Assembly: GCF_031760065.1 (NCBI RefSeq)
Contig: NZ_CP134500.1
Coordinates: 4,402,001 to 4,466,000 of the forward strand
Source of the DNA: Streptomyces durocortorensis
Lineage (GTDB): Bacteria > Actinomycetota > Actinomycetes > Streptomycetales > Streptomycetaceae
Length of the DNA: 64,000 nt
Direction: 5' to 3'
Each line of letters starts with the position of its first letter. Within the stretch, counting starts at the first letter, position 1. The translations under genes were made by a program, and so were the position numbers. Below the pieces are notes generated by a model. It searched no databases and was not told the origin of the DNA. It saw nothing but the letters and a program-made list of their open reading frames with translations. Shown here piece after piece: positions 1 to 9,926 of the stretch.

Positions 1-2
1 TG

Positions 3-1106
3 ATCGTCCGCTCCGGCGCGATCTTCAACGCCGCCCCGGACGCCCAGCTGGTCGTGGTCATCGTCGGCGCGGTCACGCTGATCTTCGGTGCGATCGTCGG
101 TTGCGCGAAGGACGACATCAAGAAGGCCCTGGCGGGGTCCACGATGTCGCAGATCGGGTACATGATCCTGGCCGCGGGCCTCGGCCCCATCGGCTACATC
201 TTCGCGATCATGCACCTGGTGACGCACGGCTTCTTCAAGGCCGGGCTGTTCCTCGGCGCGGGTTCCGTCATGCACGGCATGAACGACGAGGTCGACATGC
301 GCAAGTACGGCGGCCTGCGGAAGTACATGCCGGTCACCTTCGTCACCTTCGGCCTCGGCTATCTCGCCATCATCGGCTTCCCGGGCCTGTCCGGCTTCTT
401 CTCCAAGGACAAGATCATCGAGGCGGCCTTCGCCAAGGGCGGTACCGAGGGCTGGATCCTCGGCTCGGTGGCTCTCCTGGGCGCCGCGATCACCGCGTTC
501 TACATGACGCGCGTGATGCTGATGACGTTCTTCGGCGAGAAGCGCTGGCAGCCCGACGCGGAGGGCCGCGAGCCGCATCCGCACGAGTCCCCGAAGTCGA
601 TGACGATCCCGATGATCGTGCTGGCCTTCGGCTCGGTGTTCGCCGGTGGGTTCTTCGCCGTCGGTGACCGGTTCGTCAACTGGCTGGAGCCGGTGACCGG
701 GTACGACCACGGGCACTCCCCGCTCAGCGCGGCCACGGTCACCGGAGCCACCGTGGTGGCCCTCGTCGTCGGTGTCGCCATCGCCTGGACGATGTACGGG
801 CGCAAGCCGGTCCCGGTGGTCGCTCCGCGCGGCTCGGTCCTCACCCGGGCCGCCCGGCGCGATCTGCTCCAGGACGACTTCAACCACGTGGTCCTGGTCC
901 GCGGCGGCGAGCACCTCACCCGCTCGCTGGTCTACGTGGACCACTCCCTGGTCGACGGCGTCGTCAACGGCACGGCCGCATCGGTCGGCGGGCTCTCCGG
1001 ACGGCTGCGCAAGCTCCAGAACGGCTACGCCCGCACCTACGCGGTCTCGATGTTCGGCGGTGCGGCGGTCGTCATCGCCGCGACCCTGCTGATGAGGGCG
1101 GTCTGA
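3..1106 (+). CDS. nuoL: NADH-quinone oxidoreductase subunit L, C-terminal part (cut by window start)
   Basis: The reading frame is open from the first bases, so the N-terminus lies outside the window; about 367 residues are visible. NuoL is the distal antiporter-like, proton-pumping membrane subunit of respiratory complex I. The visible part holds several membrane segments, the conserved stretch around [18 protein letters not shown], and a C-terminal amphipathic region (from about nucleotide 850) consistent with the lateral helix of NuoL. The stop lies 4 bp before the nuoM ATG, so this is the end of a normal nuoL-M-N tail. A second nuoL lies at 48538-50538. Confidence 0.97.
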   Translation: MVRSGAIFNAAPDAQLVVVIVGAVTLIFGAIVGCAKDDIKKALAGSTMSQIGYMILAAGLGPIGYIFAIMHLVTHGFFKAGLFLGAGSVMHGMNDEVDMRKYGGLRKYMPVTFVTFGLGYLAIIGFPGLSGFFSKDKIIEAAFAKGGTEGWILGSVALLGAAITAFYMTRVMLMTFFGEKRWQPDAEGREPHPHESPKSMTIPMIVLAFGSVFAGGFFAVGDRFVNWLEPVTGYDHGHSPLSAATVTGATVVALVVGVAIAWTMYGRKPVPVVAPRGSVLTRAARRDLLQDDFNHVVLVRGGEHLTRSLVYVDHSLVDGVVNGTAASVGGLSGRLRKLQNGYARTYAVSMFGGAAVVIAATLLMRAV

Positions 1107-1110
1107 TCAC

Positions 1111-2682
1111 ATGTCCTTTCCCCTCCTGACCGCGACGGCGGCGCTCCCGGCGATCGGCGCGATCGCCACCGCCGCCGTCCCCGCCGCGCGGCGCACCGTG
1201 GCCAAATGGCTCGCGCTGCTCTTCTCGCTCGGCACGCTCGTCCTGGCGGGCATCGTCTTCGCCCGCTTCGAACCGGGCGGCGACCGCTACCAACTGACCG
1301 AATCCCGGTCCTGGATCGCCGACTTCGGCGTCCGCTACGAACTGGGCGTCGACGGCATCGGGGTGGCCCTCCTCGGTCTCACCGCACTGCTGATCCCGTT
1401 CGTCATCGCCGCGGGCTGGCACGACGCCGACCCCCTGGAGACGAAGTCCTCGCGCTGGCGTCCGACGCAGGGCTTCTTCGCCCTGATCCTCATGGTCGAG
1501 GCCATGGTGATCCTGTCGTTCCTCGCCACCGACGTCTTCCTCTTCTACATCCTGTTCGAAGCCATGCTCATCCCGATGTACTTCCTCATCGGCGGCTTCG
1601 GCGACCGGGCCCACGCGGGCACCGACGAGAACGCCGCGGCGCAGCGCTCGTACGCGGCGGTGAAGTTCCTCCTCTACAACCTGGCCGGCGGTCTGATCAT
1701 GCTGGCCGCGGTCATCGGCCTGTATGTGGTCGCGGGCAGCTTCTCGCTCTCCGAGATCGCCGAGGCCCGCGCCAACGGCTCCCTGGAGATGGCGACCAGC
1801 ACCGAGCGGTGGCTGTTCCTCGGGTTCTTCTTCGCGTTCGCGGTGAAGGCCCCGCTGTGGCCGTTGCACACCTGGCTGCCCAACGCGATGGGCGAGGCCA
1901 CCGCCCCGGTCGCCGTGCTGATCACCGCGATCGTCGACAAGGTCGGCACCTTCGCGATGCTCCGCTTCTGCCTCGGGCTCTTCCCGGAGGCCAGCAAGTG
2001 GGCGACGCCGGTGATCATCGCCCTGGCGCTGGTCTCCATCGTGTACGGAGCGCTGCTCGCGGTCGGTCAGCGCGACATCAAGCGGCTCATCGCCTACGCC
2101 TCGATCTCGCACTTCGGCTTCATCATCATGGGCATCTTCGCGATGACCAGCCAGGGCCAGTCGGGCGCCACCCTCTACATGGTCAACCACGGGATCTCGA
2201 CGGCCGCCCTGCTGCTGGTCGCCGGATTCCTCATCACCCGGCGCGGATCGCGGCTCATCGCGGACTACGGCGGAGTGCAGAAGGTCGCCCCCGTGCTGGC
2301 CGGGACGTTCCTCATCGGCGGGCTCGCCACCCTGTCACTGCCCGGACTCGCCCCGTTCGTCAGTGAGTTCCTGGTCCTGGTCGGCACGTTCAGCGTGTAT
2401 CCGGTGGCCGGCATCATCGCCACCTCCGGCATCGTGCTCGCCGCGCTCTACGTCCTGGTCCTCTACCAGCGCACGATGACCGGGCCGGTGAAGGAATCGG
2501 TCCGGGGCATGCCGGACCTCAAGGCCCGGGAGCTGGTGGTGGCGGTTCCGCTGATCGCCGTGCTGATCTTCCTGGGCGTCTTCCCGAAACCGCTCACCGA
2601 GGTCGTCAATCCGGCGGTGGAGCACACCATGTCCGACGTACAGAAGAAGGACCCCCAGCCCGAGGTGGAGGCCGCCAAGTGA
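1111..2682 (+). CDS. nuoM: NADH-quinone oxidoreductase subunit M
   Basis: This encodes a 523-residue integral membrane proton-pumping subunit of complex I, of usual family length. The conserved glutamate in FYILFEAMLIPMYFL (around residue 150) and the lysine in FAFAVKAPLWPLHTWLPNAM (around residue 249) that NuoM uses for proton transfer are both present. The gene starts 4 bp after nuoL and its stop overlaps the nuoN start (GTGA), so the three are co-translated. It belongs to the first, presumably complete nuo operon and has a paralogue at 50535-52199. Confidence 0.98.
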   Translation: MSFPLLTATAALPAIGAIATAAVPAARRTVAKWLALLFSLGTLVLAGIVFARFEPGGDRYQLTESRSWIADFGVRYELGVDGIGVALLGLTALLIPFVIAAGWHDADPLETKSSRWRPTQGFFALILMVEAMVILSFLATDVFLFYILFEAMLIPMYFLIGGFGDRAHAGTDENAAAQRSYAAVKFLLYNLAGGLIMLAAVIGLYVVAGSFSLSEIAEARANGSLEMATSTERWLFLGFFFAFAVKAPLWPLHTWLPNAMGEATAPVAVLITAIVDKVGTFAMLRFCLGLFPEASKWATPVIIALALVSIVYGALLAVGQRDIKRLIAYASISHFGFIIMGIFAMTSQGQSGATLYMVNHGISTAALLLVAGFLITRRGSRLIADYGGVQKVAPVLAGTFLIGGLATLSLPGLAPFVSEFLVLVGTFSVYPVAGIIATSGIVLAALYVLVLYQRTMTGPVKESVRGMPDLKARELVVAVPLIAVLIFLGVFPKPLTEVVNPAVEHTMSDVQKKDPQPEVEAAK

Positions 2683-4343
2683 GCGCAACAGCTGTCCACA
2701 GTCTGTGGACGACGGCGAGCGGGGTGACCTCGGTGGCGCCCGGCGACTCGTTCACGGCGCCGAAGATCGAGTACACCCAGCTGATGCCCGTCCTGATCAT
2801 CGTGGGCGTCGCCGTCGTGGGCATCCTGGTGGAGGCCTTCGTGCCGCGCCGGGCCCGCTACCACACCCAGCTCTTCCTGACGGTGACGGCGATCGCCGCC
2901 TCGTTCGCCGCGATCGTCGGCCTCGCGGCCGGGGGCTACGGCACCACGAAGGCCCAGATCTCGGCCATGGGCGCCATCGCGATCGACGGACCCACCCTGT
3001 TCCTCCAGGGCACCATTCTCCTGGTCGCCATGGTGGCGGTCTTCACCTTCGCCGAACGGCGGCTCGACCCCACCACCCACGGCAACCGGGTGGACTCCTT
3101 CGCTGCCCAGCCCGGAACCGTGCCGGGCAGCGACAGCGAGAAGGCCGCCGTACGGGCCGGGTTCGCCACCACCGAGGTCTTCCCGCTCCTCCTCTTCTCG
3201 GTGGCGGGTCTGCTGGTCTTCCCGGCCGCCAACGACCTGCTGACGCTGTTCATCGCGCTCGAAGTCTTCTCGCTCCCGCTCTACCTCCTGTGCGCCGTCG
3301 CCCGCCGCAAGCGGCTGATGTCGCAGGAGGCGGCCGTGAAGTACTTCCTGCTCGGCGCGTTCTCCTCGGCGTTCCTGCTGTTCGGGATCGCCCTCCTCTA
3401 CGGCTACGCGGGCTCCCTCTCGTACGCCACCATCGCCAACGTCGTCGACGGCTCGGTCCTGGAGATCGACCCGGCCCTCGCCGACACCATGGGCAACGAC
3501 GCGCTGCTGCTCATCGGCGGCGCGATGATCCTGACCGGCCTGCTCTTCAAGGTCGGCGCGGTCCCGTTCCACATGTGGACCCCGGACGTCTACCAGGGCG
3601 CCCCGACCCCGGTCACCGGGTTCATGGCCGCCGCCACGAAGGTCGCCGCGTTCGGCGCCCTGCTGCGCCTGCTGTACGTGGCGCTGCCGGGCCTCACCTG
3701 GGACCTGCGTCCCGTCCTGTGGGCGGTGGCGATCGTCACGATGCTGGGCGGCGCGATCGTCGCGATCACCCAGACCGACATCAAGCGGCTGCTGGCCTAC
3801 TCCTCGATCGCGCACGCGGGATTCATCCTCGCGGGTGTCATCGCGGCCAGCCCGGAGGGCATCTCCTCGGTCCTCTTCTATCTCGCGGCCTACTCCTTCG
3901 TGACGGTGGGCGCGTTCGCCGTGGTCACGCTGGTCCGGGACGCGGGCGGAGAGGCCACGCACCTGTCGAAGTGGGCCGGGCTCGGCCGCCGCTCGCCGCT
4001 GGTCGCGGCGGTCTTCGCGGTGTTCCTCCTGGCCTTCGCCGGGATTCCGCTGACCTCCGGGTTCTCGGGGAAGTTCGCGGTGTTCAAGGCGGCCGCCGAG
4101 GGTGGTGCGGGCGGACTGGTCGTCGTCGGTGTGCTCTCGTCGGCGGTCGCGGCGTTCTTCTACATCCGCGTGATCGTCCTGATGTTCTTCAGCGAGCCGA
4201 AGGCGGACGGCCCCACGGTCGCCGTCCCGTCGCCGCTGACCATGACGACGATCGCGGTCGGTGTCGCCGTCACCCTGGTGCTGGGCCTGGCCCCGCAGTA
4301 TTTCCTGGACCTGGCGAGCCAGGCGGGGGTCTTCGTGCGGTAG
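2679..4343 (+). CDS. nuoN: NADH-quinone oxidoreductase subunit N
   Basis: This 554-residue multi-spanning membrane protein is the third antiporter-like subunit of complex I. It starts at a GTG inside the nuoM stop (GTGA overlap). The motif around FKVGAVPFHMWTPDVYQGAP (about residue 290) and the TDIKRLLAYSSIAHAGFIL segment are characteristic of NuoN. It is the last gene of this operon: a perfect hairpin follows 28 bp after the stop. The N-terminal 15 or so residues before the first membrane helix are unusually polar, so a later start is possible, but the overlap favours this one. Confidence 0.97.
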   Translation: MSATAVHSLWTTASGVTSVAPGDSFTAPKIEYTQLMPVLIIVGVAVVGILVEAFVPRRARYHTQLFLTVTAIAASFAAIVGLAAGGYGTTKAQISAMGAIAIDGPTLFLQGTILLVAMVAVFTFAERRLDPTTHGNRVDSFAAQPGTVPGSDSEKAAVRAGFATTEVFPLLLFSVAGLLVFPAANDLLTLFIALEVFSLPLYLLCAVARRKRLMSQEAAVKYFLLGAFSSAFLLFGIALLYGYAGSLSYATIANVVDGSVLEIDPALADTMGNDALLLIGGAMILTGLLFKVGAVPFHMWTPDVYQGAPTPVTGFMAAATKVAAFGALLRLLYVALPGLTWDLRPVLWAVAIVTMLGGAIVAITQTDIKRLLAYSSIAHAGFILAGVIAASPEGISSVLFYLAAYSFVTVGAFAVVTLVRDAGGEATHLSKWAGLGRRSPLVAAVFAVFLLAFAGIPLTSGFSGKFAVFKAAAEGGAGGLVVVGVLSSAVAAFFYIRVIVLMFFSEPKADGPTVAVPSPLTMTTIAVGVAVTLVLGLAPQYFLDLASQAGVFVR

Positions 4344-4371
4344 CCCGCGCACGGCATGCGCAGCAGGTACG

Positions 4372-4420
4372 ACGACAACGCCGGACGGTCCGTTTTCCAC
4401 AGACCGTCCGGCGTTGTCGT
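4372..4420 (+). terminator. Intrinsic terminator of the nuoL-M-N operon
   Basis: A perfect 19-bp inverted repeat (4372-4390 with 4402-4420) is separated by an 11-base loop, 28 bp after the nuoN stop. There is no U-tract, as is common in Streptomyces. It ends 14 bp before the recQ GTG, so recQ transcription must start inside or immediately after it, or read through it. Confidence 0.85.
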
Positions 4421-4434
4421 AGGAGCCGCCTATC

Positions 4435-6603
4435 GTGGACGGGGACGAGAGCAGGACGGGCGGGGCCGGATGTGCGGCTCCCCGGGGGGACAGAGCATTG
4501 GGCGTGAGCATGGATGTGACCGGGACGGTGACCGAGACCCCTGCGGGCGACGAGAGCGAGGCACTGCGGACACTGCACCGCGTCTTCGGGTACGAGTCGT
4601 TCCGCGGCGAGCAGGGTGCGGTCATCGAGCATGTGGTGGCGGGCGGCGACGCCGTCGTGCTCATGCCGACCGGTGGCGGAAAGTCGCTCTGCTACCAGAT
4701 CCCGTCCCTGGTCCGCCGCGGCACGGGCGTCGTGGTCTCCCCGCTGATCGCGCTCATGCAGGACCAGGTCGACGCCCTGAGGGCGCTCGGCGTCCGGGCC
4801 GGGTTCATGAACTCCACGCAGGACTTCGACGAGCGCCGCTCGATGGAGGCCCAGTTCCTCGCGGGCGAGCTGGACGTGCTCTACCTGGCGCCCGAGCGGC
4901 TGCGTCTGGACGCCACCCTCTCCCTGCTGGCCCGGGGCGAGATCTCCGTCTTCGCGATCGACGAGGCGCACTGCGTCGCCCAGTGGGGTCACGACTTCCG
5001 CCCCGACTACCTGGCCCTGTCCGTGCTCGGCGAGCGCTGGCCGGACGTTCCGCGCATCGCCCTGACGGCGACCGCGACCAACGCCACGCACGAGGAGATC
5101 ACCCGCCGCCTCGGCATGCCGGACGCGAAGCACTTCGTCGCCAGCTTCGACCGGCCCAACATCCAGTACCGGATCGTGCCGAAGTCCGACCCGAAGAAGC
5201 AGCTGCTCACCTTCCTCAAGGAGGAGCACACCGGGGACGCGGGCATCGTCTACTGTCTCTCGCGCAACTCCACCGAGAAGATCGCGGAGTATCTCTGCCG
5301 CAACGGCATCCAGGCCGTGCCGTATCACGCGGGCCTGGACGCCGGGACGCGCGCGACCCACCAGGCGCGGTTCCTCCGGGAGGAGGGCCTCGTCGTCGTC
5401 GCGACGATCGCCTTCGGCATGGGGATCGACAAGCCGGACGTCCGCTTCGTCGCCCACCTCGACCTCCCCAAGTCCGTCGAGGGCTATTACCAGGAGACCG
5501 GCCGCGCGGGCCGCGACGGGGAGCCGTCGACGGCCTGGATGGCGTACGGACTCCAGGACGTCGTCCAGCAGCGCAAGCTGATCCAGGGCGGTGAGGGCGA
5601 CGAGGCGTTCCGCCGCCGGGCGTCCTCGCACCTGGACTCGATGCTGGCCCTGTGCGAGACGGTCCAGTGCCGCCGGGCCCAGCTGCTCACCTACTTCGGC
5701 CAGGAGCCCACGGCCGCCGCCTGCGGCAACTGCGACACCTGCCTCACCCCGCCGGAGACCTGGGACGGCACGGTCGTCTCCCAGAAGCTGCTCTCCACGG
5801 TGGTCCGGCTGAAGCGCGAACGGAACCAGAAGTTCGGCGCGGGCCAGATCATCGACATCCTGCTGGGCCGCAAGACCGCCAAGGTCATCCAGTTCGACCA
5901 CGACCAGCTCTCCGTCTTCGGCATCGGCGAGGAGCTGGCCGAGGCGGAGTGGCGCGGTGTGGTCCGCCAGCTGCTGGCACAGGGGCTGCTCGCGGTCGAG
6001 GGGGAGTACGGCACGCTGGTCCTCACCGAGGACAGCGCGAGCGTCCTGGGCCGGGAGCGGGAAGTGCTGCTCCGCAAGGAGCCGAAGAAGCCGACGTCCC
6101 GTTCGTCGTCCTCGGCCGGTGGGGCCAAGGGCTCCAAGGGCAAGGCGGCCGCCGCCGACCTCCCGCCGTCCGCCGTCCCGGTCTTCGAGGCGCTGCGCGC
6201 CTGGCGCGGGGCGACGGCGAAGGAGCAGGGCGTCCCGGCGTACGTGATCTTCCACGACGCGACGCTGCGGGAGATCGCGACCGTCCACCCCACGACGATC
6301 GGGGAGCTGGGGGGCATCAGCGGCCTGGGAGAGAAGAAGCTCGCGACGTACGGGGAGGGAGTGCTGGAGGTCCTGGCGGAGACGTCTCCGGGGCCGGTCG
6401 CGGAGGCTACGGCAGCCGCCGACGCTCCCGCAGCCCGTCTGTCGGCGACCCCTGCTCCCGCACCACGACCGGCGACGCCCCCCGCTCCCGCAGCCCGCCC
6501 GGCGGCGACCCCGGCGACCCCGGTCCGCGCGACGGCGCCCGCGGCCCCGCAGTACAGCGACCCCGAGTTCGGCTGGGACGAGGAACCGCCCGAGTACGAG
6601 TGA
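4435..6603 (+). CDS. recQ: ATP-dependent DNA helicase RecQ
   Basis: This is a RecQ-family 3'-5' DNA helicase of 722 residues acting in recombination and repair. Walker A ([12 protein letters not shown]) lies at about 76-87 and the DEAH box (IDEAHC) at about 175-180. The helicase C domain follows, then RecQ zinc-binding cysteines (CETVQC near 407 and CGNCDTC), an RQC winged helix and an HRDC domain at about 578-650. The tail is low-complexity Pro/Ala. The GTG at 4435 has AGGAG nine bases upstream; a GTG at 4504 or ATG at 4510 are alternatives that lose only poorly conserved residues. The gene directly follows the nuo terminator. Confidence 0.95.
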   Translation: MDGDESRTGGAGCAAPRGDRALGVSMDVTGTVTETPAGDESEALRTLHRVFGYESFRGEQGAVIEHVVAGGDAVVLMPTGGGKSLCYQIPSLVRRGTGVVVSPLIALMQDQVDALRALGVRAGFMNSTQDFDERRSMEAQFLAGELDVLYLAPERLRLDATLSLLARGEISVFAIDEAHCVAQWGHDFRPDYLALSVLGERWPDVPRIALTATATNATHEEITRRLGMPDAKHFVASFDRPNIQYRIVPKSDPKKQLLTFLKEEHTGDAGIVYCLSRNSTEKIAEYLCRNGIQAVPYHAGLDAGTRATHQARFLREEGLVVVATIAFGMGIDKPDVRFVAHLDLPKSVEGYYQETGRAGRDGEPSTAWMAYGLQDVVQQRKLIQGGEGDEAFRRRASSHLDSMLALCETVQCRRAQLLTYFGQEPTAAACGNCDTCLTPPETWDGTVVSQKLLSTVVRLKRERNQKFGAGQIIDILLGRKTAKVIQFDHDQLSVFGIGEELAEAEWRGVVRQLLAQGLLAVEGEYGTLVLTEDSASVLGREREVLLRKEPKKPTSRSSSSAGGAKGSKGKAAAADLPPSAVPVFEALRAWRGATAKEQGVPAYVIFHDATLREIATVHPTTIGELGGISGLGEKKLATYGEGVLEVLAETSPGPVAEATAAADAPAARLSATPAPAPRPATPPAPAARPAATPATPVRATAPAAPQYSDPEFGWDEEPPEYE

Positions 6604-6642
6604 GTCGCGCACCGGGCGGCGGGGGTGGCAGGGTGGTGGGGC

Positions 6643-7251
6643 CTACTCCGGGTTCGCCGACCGGCGGCGGGCCGTGATGGCGGTCAGGTCAAGGTCCACG
6701 GGGAACGGCACCGACACCTTCATCCGGTCGTGGAAGATCCCCGTCGAGGTGTACGCACCGGTGGCGGGCTCCCGCTCGAAGACGTACACCACGGCACGCC
6801 CGTCGTGGTTCTCCACCCGCCAGTAGTGGGGGATCGTCGCGCGGGCGTACTTCAGGGGTTTGGTCTCCCGGTCGCGGGACCGGGACTCCGGGGAGACGAC
6901 CTCGATGGCCAGTCGGACCGCCTCGGCGGGGAACCGGGTCTGGTTCGGGTCCTCGATGACATCGCCGTCGATGACGATCACGTCGGGCTCGGGCCGGTTG
7001 TACCGGTCGATGTCGACGGTGAACTCGCGCACCACTTCCAGCTCGGGCGGGGCCACGCGACTCAGCTGCCAGGTGAAGAAGTCGACCGCCCGTGAACGAA
7101 ACAAGGTCTGCGGACTCACGAAGACGAGGCTCCCGTCGATCAGCTCCGTATGCGGAGGGAGATTCGGGAGTGTGTCCAGGTCATCGGCGGTCCAGCCGCC
7201 CTCGGGCGGGACCGCCCACCGCGGCTCGGAGGCCTCGGGCTCGATGCTCAT
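6643..7251 (-). CDS. Uma2-family endonuclease-like protein (DUF820)
   Basis: This is a PD-(D/E)XK-fold protein of the Uma2 family, common in many copies in Streptomyces and of unknown cellular role. Family landmarks are visible: TELIDGSLV near residue 35, PEPDVIVIDG, the LAIEVVSPESRSRDRETK block carrying the acidic residue and lysine expected in the active site, and IPHYWRVE. Three ATGs are close together (7263, 7254, 7251). GGGAG with a 5-base spacing favours the ATG at 7251. It is convergent with recQ and appears monocistronic. Confidence 0.85.
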   Translation of the reverse strand: MSIEPEASEPRWAVPPEGGWTADDLDTLPNLPPHTELIDGSLVFVSPQTLFRSRAVDFFTWQLSRVAPPELEVVREFTVDIDRYNRPEPDVIVIDGDVIEDPNQTRFPAEAVRLAIEVVSPESRSRDRETKPLKYARATIPHYWRVENHDGRAVVYVFEREPATGAYTSTGIFHDRMKVSVPFPVDLDLTAITARRRSANPE

Positions 7252-7382
7252 CATTGCTCCCATGGGGAGGAGTCTCGCGGGCCTGACCAGGGTATCCGGC
7301 GGGAACTGGATACCGATGCCCCGAACGTGCGAACGGGCCTCGCGCGGGTGACGGGCTGGTCAGGGGCGGGGCCCCGGCGGCC

Positions 7383-7718
7383 TCAGCCCTGAGCGGGGCC
7401 CAGCCGACGGGTGTTGCCGCGGCCGCAGGCCAGGCACACCAGCCAGTCCAGCCGTTCGCCGTCCCGTTCGAACGGTTCGCCCACCACGTTGGCCTCCTCC
7501 TCGCCGCAGAACATGCAGTCCGCCCAGCCGTCCCGGAGCCGCCGCATGGTCCGCAGCGGTCCGCCGTCGGCGCTCCGCACCCCCACCCAGGGACAGGCGG
7601 CGCACTCCCACCACAGCTCGTACCGGCGGCGACGGTTCGCGGGCCGGGCGTGCGCCGGGCGGTTGCCGCAGGCCGGGCAGGCCAGGCGGGCAGAGTCGGT
7701 CGGTGTGGGGTCGGGCAT
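7383..7718 (-). CDS. Small zinc-ribbon protein of unknown function
   Basis: This encodes 111 residues with four CxxC pairs (CPAC near 13, CAAC near 39, CMFC near 66, CLAC near 94), predicting two treble-clef or zinc-ribbon sites. The rest is short and charged, so a structural or nucleic-acid-binding role is possible; I do not recognise the family. The start at 7718 is supported by GAGGGG just upstream, overlapping the stop of the GPP34-like gene 8 bp before it. This places it third in an operon with fahA and that gene. Confidence 0.75.
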   Translation of the reverse strand: MPDPTPTDSARLACPACGNRPAHARPANRRRRYELWWECAACPWVGVRSADGGPLRTMRRLRDGWADCMFCGEEEANVVGEPFERDGERLDWLVCLACGRGNTRRLGPAQG

Positions 7719-7725
7719 GGTCCCC

Positions 7726-8441
7726 TCAGTCCCCACCCCCGCCCCCGCCACACCCACCGCCACCCCCGCCGTCGCTCCAGCCCCCGCCGTCACCGCTTCC
7801 GCTGTTGGAGCGGTCCTGCTTGACGTTGCGGTAGACCGCCAGGGCGGTCCACTGGGCGCGGAGCAGGAGCTTCATCGCGGGCCGGCTTCCGCGGCCCTGG
7901 GCGCTCAGGGTGGTGGCGAGGCCGGTCGCGGCGGCCAGGGCTGCCAGGATGCGGCTGCGCTGGTCGGGGAAGCCGTGGGCCTCGGCGTGCTGGAAGCGCC
8001 GGAGGGCCGCCGCGCACAGGTCCGGGTGGACCGGGAAATGGCGCTGGTAGGGGAACAGGCCGAGGAAGCGGCGGGTCTCCCGGCTCAGGAGGCCGCGCTG
8101 GACCAGGGCGTCCAGGTGGTTCTCCTCCGCGTACTGCGCGTGCTGCCGTACCCACCTCTTGGCGTTGGTCCCGGAGCGGAAGCGGCTCTTGCTCGGCGGG
8201 TCCAGCGTGCGCAGCAGGGAGGCGAGCAGCGGGTCGGCCGGGTCCAGGGGTTGACCACCTGGACCCGGCCGCGCTCCTCGCGTATCCGCCCCTGGAGCTC
8301 CAGCTCGGCCAGGACCGCGCCGGCCGTGGCGTAACGGAGGTAGTCGCGGGCACAGTGCGGCTTGCCGCGCTGGGGGTCCAGCGCGAGCAGCAGCATCTCC
8401 TCGGGCAGTGTCAGGGCGGGTGAGGATGCGGGTGAGCTCAT
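7726..8441 (-). pseudogene. GPP34 (GOLPH3/Vps74)-like protein, interrupted by a single-base frameshift
   Basis: The gene begins with an ATG overlapping the fahA stop (ATGA), as in an intact operon. The first part reads LTLPEEMLLLALDPQRGKP, the usual opening of bacterial GPP34 proteins. At the C-run corresponding to 8247-8250 the frame breaks; one extra C restores a continuous frame (NPLDPADPLLASLLRTLDPP...) running to the stop at 7726. The restored product would be 238 residues with high GC3 throughout and a glycine-rich C-terminus holding one Cys. As written it is broken. A homopolymer sequencing error or a recent mutation are both possible. GPP34 proteins bind phosphoinositides in eukaryotes; the bacterial role is unknown. 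Confidence 0.8.
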
Positions 8442-9667
8442 GGTGCGGTGACGATCCTTCCGGTCACGTCGCCGAGGCCCACGCGGGTGCCGTGCGGGCC
8501 GGGGGCCCAGGCGGTCAGGGTGACCGTGTCGCCGTCCTCCAGGAACGTCCGCTTGCCCTCGGGGAGTTCCAGGGCGTCGCGGCCGTTCCAGGTGAGCTCC
8601 AGCAGCGAGCCGCGCTGGGTGGGCTCGGGACCGCTGACCGTGCCGGAGCCGTACAGGTCGCCGGTGCGCAGCGACGCGCCGTTGACCGTCATATGGGCGA
8701 GCTGCTGGGCGGCCGTCCAGTACATCGAGGCGAACGGCGGCTCGGCGACGACCTGGCCGTTGATCTCCACGGAGATCCGGATGTCGAAGCCGCCCGGCTC
8801 CTCGTCCGCGGAGTCGTCGAGGTAGGGGAGGAGGGGGAAGTCCCGGGCCGGGGGCGCGGTGCGGGCCGCGTCCAGGGCCTCCAGCGGGGTGACCCAGGCG
8901 GAGACGGAGGTGGCGAAGGACTTGCCGAGGAACGGGCCGAGCGGCACGTACTCCCAGGCCTGGAGGTCGCGCGCGGACCAGTCGTTGAGGAGGAAGAGCC
9001 CGAAGACGTGCTCGCGGAAGTCGGCGAGCGGGACGGGAGTGCCGTGGGCGGAGGGGACGCCGACGACGAAGCCGACCTCGGCCTCGATGTCCAGCTTCAC
9101 CGAGGGCCCGAAGACGGGTGCCGGGTCGGTGGGGGCCTTGCGCTGGCCGCTGGGGCGCGCCACGTCCGTGCCGGAGACCACGACGGTGCCGGAGCGGCCG
9201 TGGTAACCGATCGGCAGGTGCTTCCAGTTGGGGGTGAGCGCGTCGCCGTCCGGCCGGAAGATCTTTCCGACGTTGGTGGCGTGGTGCTCGCTGGCGTAGA
9301 AGTCGACGTAGTCCGCGACCTCGTACGGCAGGTGCAGGGTCACCGTGTCCACCGGGTGCAGCAGCGGTTCGATGTCCGCGCGGTGGGCGGGGACCGTCAG
9401 CCAGGCGGTGAGCGCGCGGCGTACGTCCCGCCAGGCGGTGCGGCCCGCCGCGAGCAGCGGCGTCAGGCTCGGCTGGGCGAGCAGCCCCGCGTACGGGGAG
9501 CCCAGCGCGTGGGCGGCGGCCCCGGCGTCCAGGACGTGGTTGCCGATGCGGACGCCGACCCGGCGGTCCTCGGGGTGGCCGGGGGTGGAGAACACACCGT
9601 ACGGAAGGTTGTGCGGGCCGAAGGGGTCGCCCTCGGCCAGATCGAGCGGGCTGCTCTGCTCGGGCAT
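8438..9667 (-). CDS. fahA: Fumarylacetoacetase
   Basis: This 409-residue cytosolic enzyme hydrolyses fumarylacetoacetate to fumarate and acetoacetate, the last step of tyrosine/homogentisate catabolism. Active-site and metal residues match the animal enzyme by alignment from memory: D122 and H129 in DFYASEHHATNVG, E195 and E197 in LDIEAEVGFVVG, and D229 in LLNDWSARDLQAWEYVPLG. Length is as expected. It heads an operon with the GPP34-like and zinc-ribbon genes through an ATGA overlap. No homogentisate dioxygenase lies next to it in this window. Confidence 0.96.
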   Translation of the reverse strand: MPEQSSPLDLAEGDPFGPHNLPYGVFSTPGHPEDRRVGVRIGNHVLDAGAAAHALGSPYAGLLAQPSLTPLLAAGRTAWRDVRRALTAWLTVPAHRADIEPLLHPVDTVTLHLPYEVADYVDFYASEHHATNVGKIFRPDGDALTPNWKHLPIGYHGRSGTVVVSGTDVARPSGQRKAPTDPAPVFGPSVKLDIEAEVGFVVGVPSAHGTPVPLADFREHVFGLFLLNDWSARDLQAWEYVPLGPFLGKSFATSVSAWVTPLEALDAARTAPPARDFPLLPYLDDSADEEPGGFDIRISVEINGQVVAEPPFASMYWTAAQQLAHMTVNGASLRTGDLYGSGTVSGPEPTQRGSLLELTWNGRDALELPEGKRTFLEDGDTVTLTAWAPGPHGTRVGLGDVTGRIVTAP

Positions 9668-9800
9668 GTGGTGCTGCCTCGCTTTCCAGGTCGCGTTGAG
9701 GACACGTTACGTCGGTGCTCCTACCCAGCGGCAGTGCCCTGACTATCCCCAACTGCGTACATTGCCCGGAAAGTTCGTAAGGTTCCCGGGGTTTCCTGGC

Positions 9801-9828
9801 CGGGTCCCCCGGAAATCCGGGGGACCCG
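9801..9828 (-). terminator. Hairpin downstream of the CocE-type hydrolase gene
   Basis: A 13-bp perfect inverted repeat (9801-9813 with 9816-9828) with a 2-base centre lies about 85 bp after the stop of the leftward gene at 9912 and before the fahA start. Further complementary sequence flanks it. Confidence 0.6.
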
Positions 9829-9844
9829 GGAACGAAACATGGCT

Positions 9845-9926
9845 CCGCTCAGCCCGCCGTGCGGCGAAACGCGACCCCGCTCGGCCCGCCGCGCGACGAG
9901 GCGCGCCCCGCTCAGCCCGCCGTGCG
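9845..9926. repeat. Imperfect 31-32-bp tandem repeat covering the cocE 3' end
   Basis: The 19-base block CCGCTCAGCCCGCCGTGCG occurs at 9845, in variant form at 9877, and again at 9908. The copy at 9908-9926 contains the cocE stop codon and last codons, and the other two lie downstream of the gene. The gene's 3' end is therefore iterated in the trailer. Confidence 0.7.

Noticed and set aside
2463..4664. Long antisense reading frames (over 700 codons) opposite nuoN and recQ
   Set aside because: They are the usual byproduct of high GC3: composition is Arg/Gly/Asp/Glu-rich, there are no motifs, and real genes occupy the other strand.
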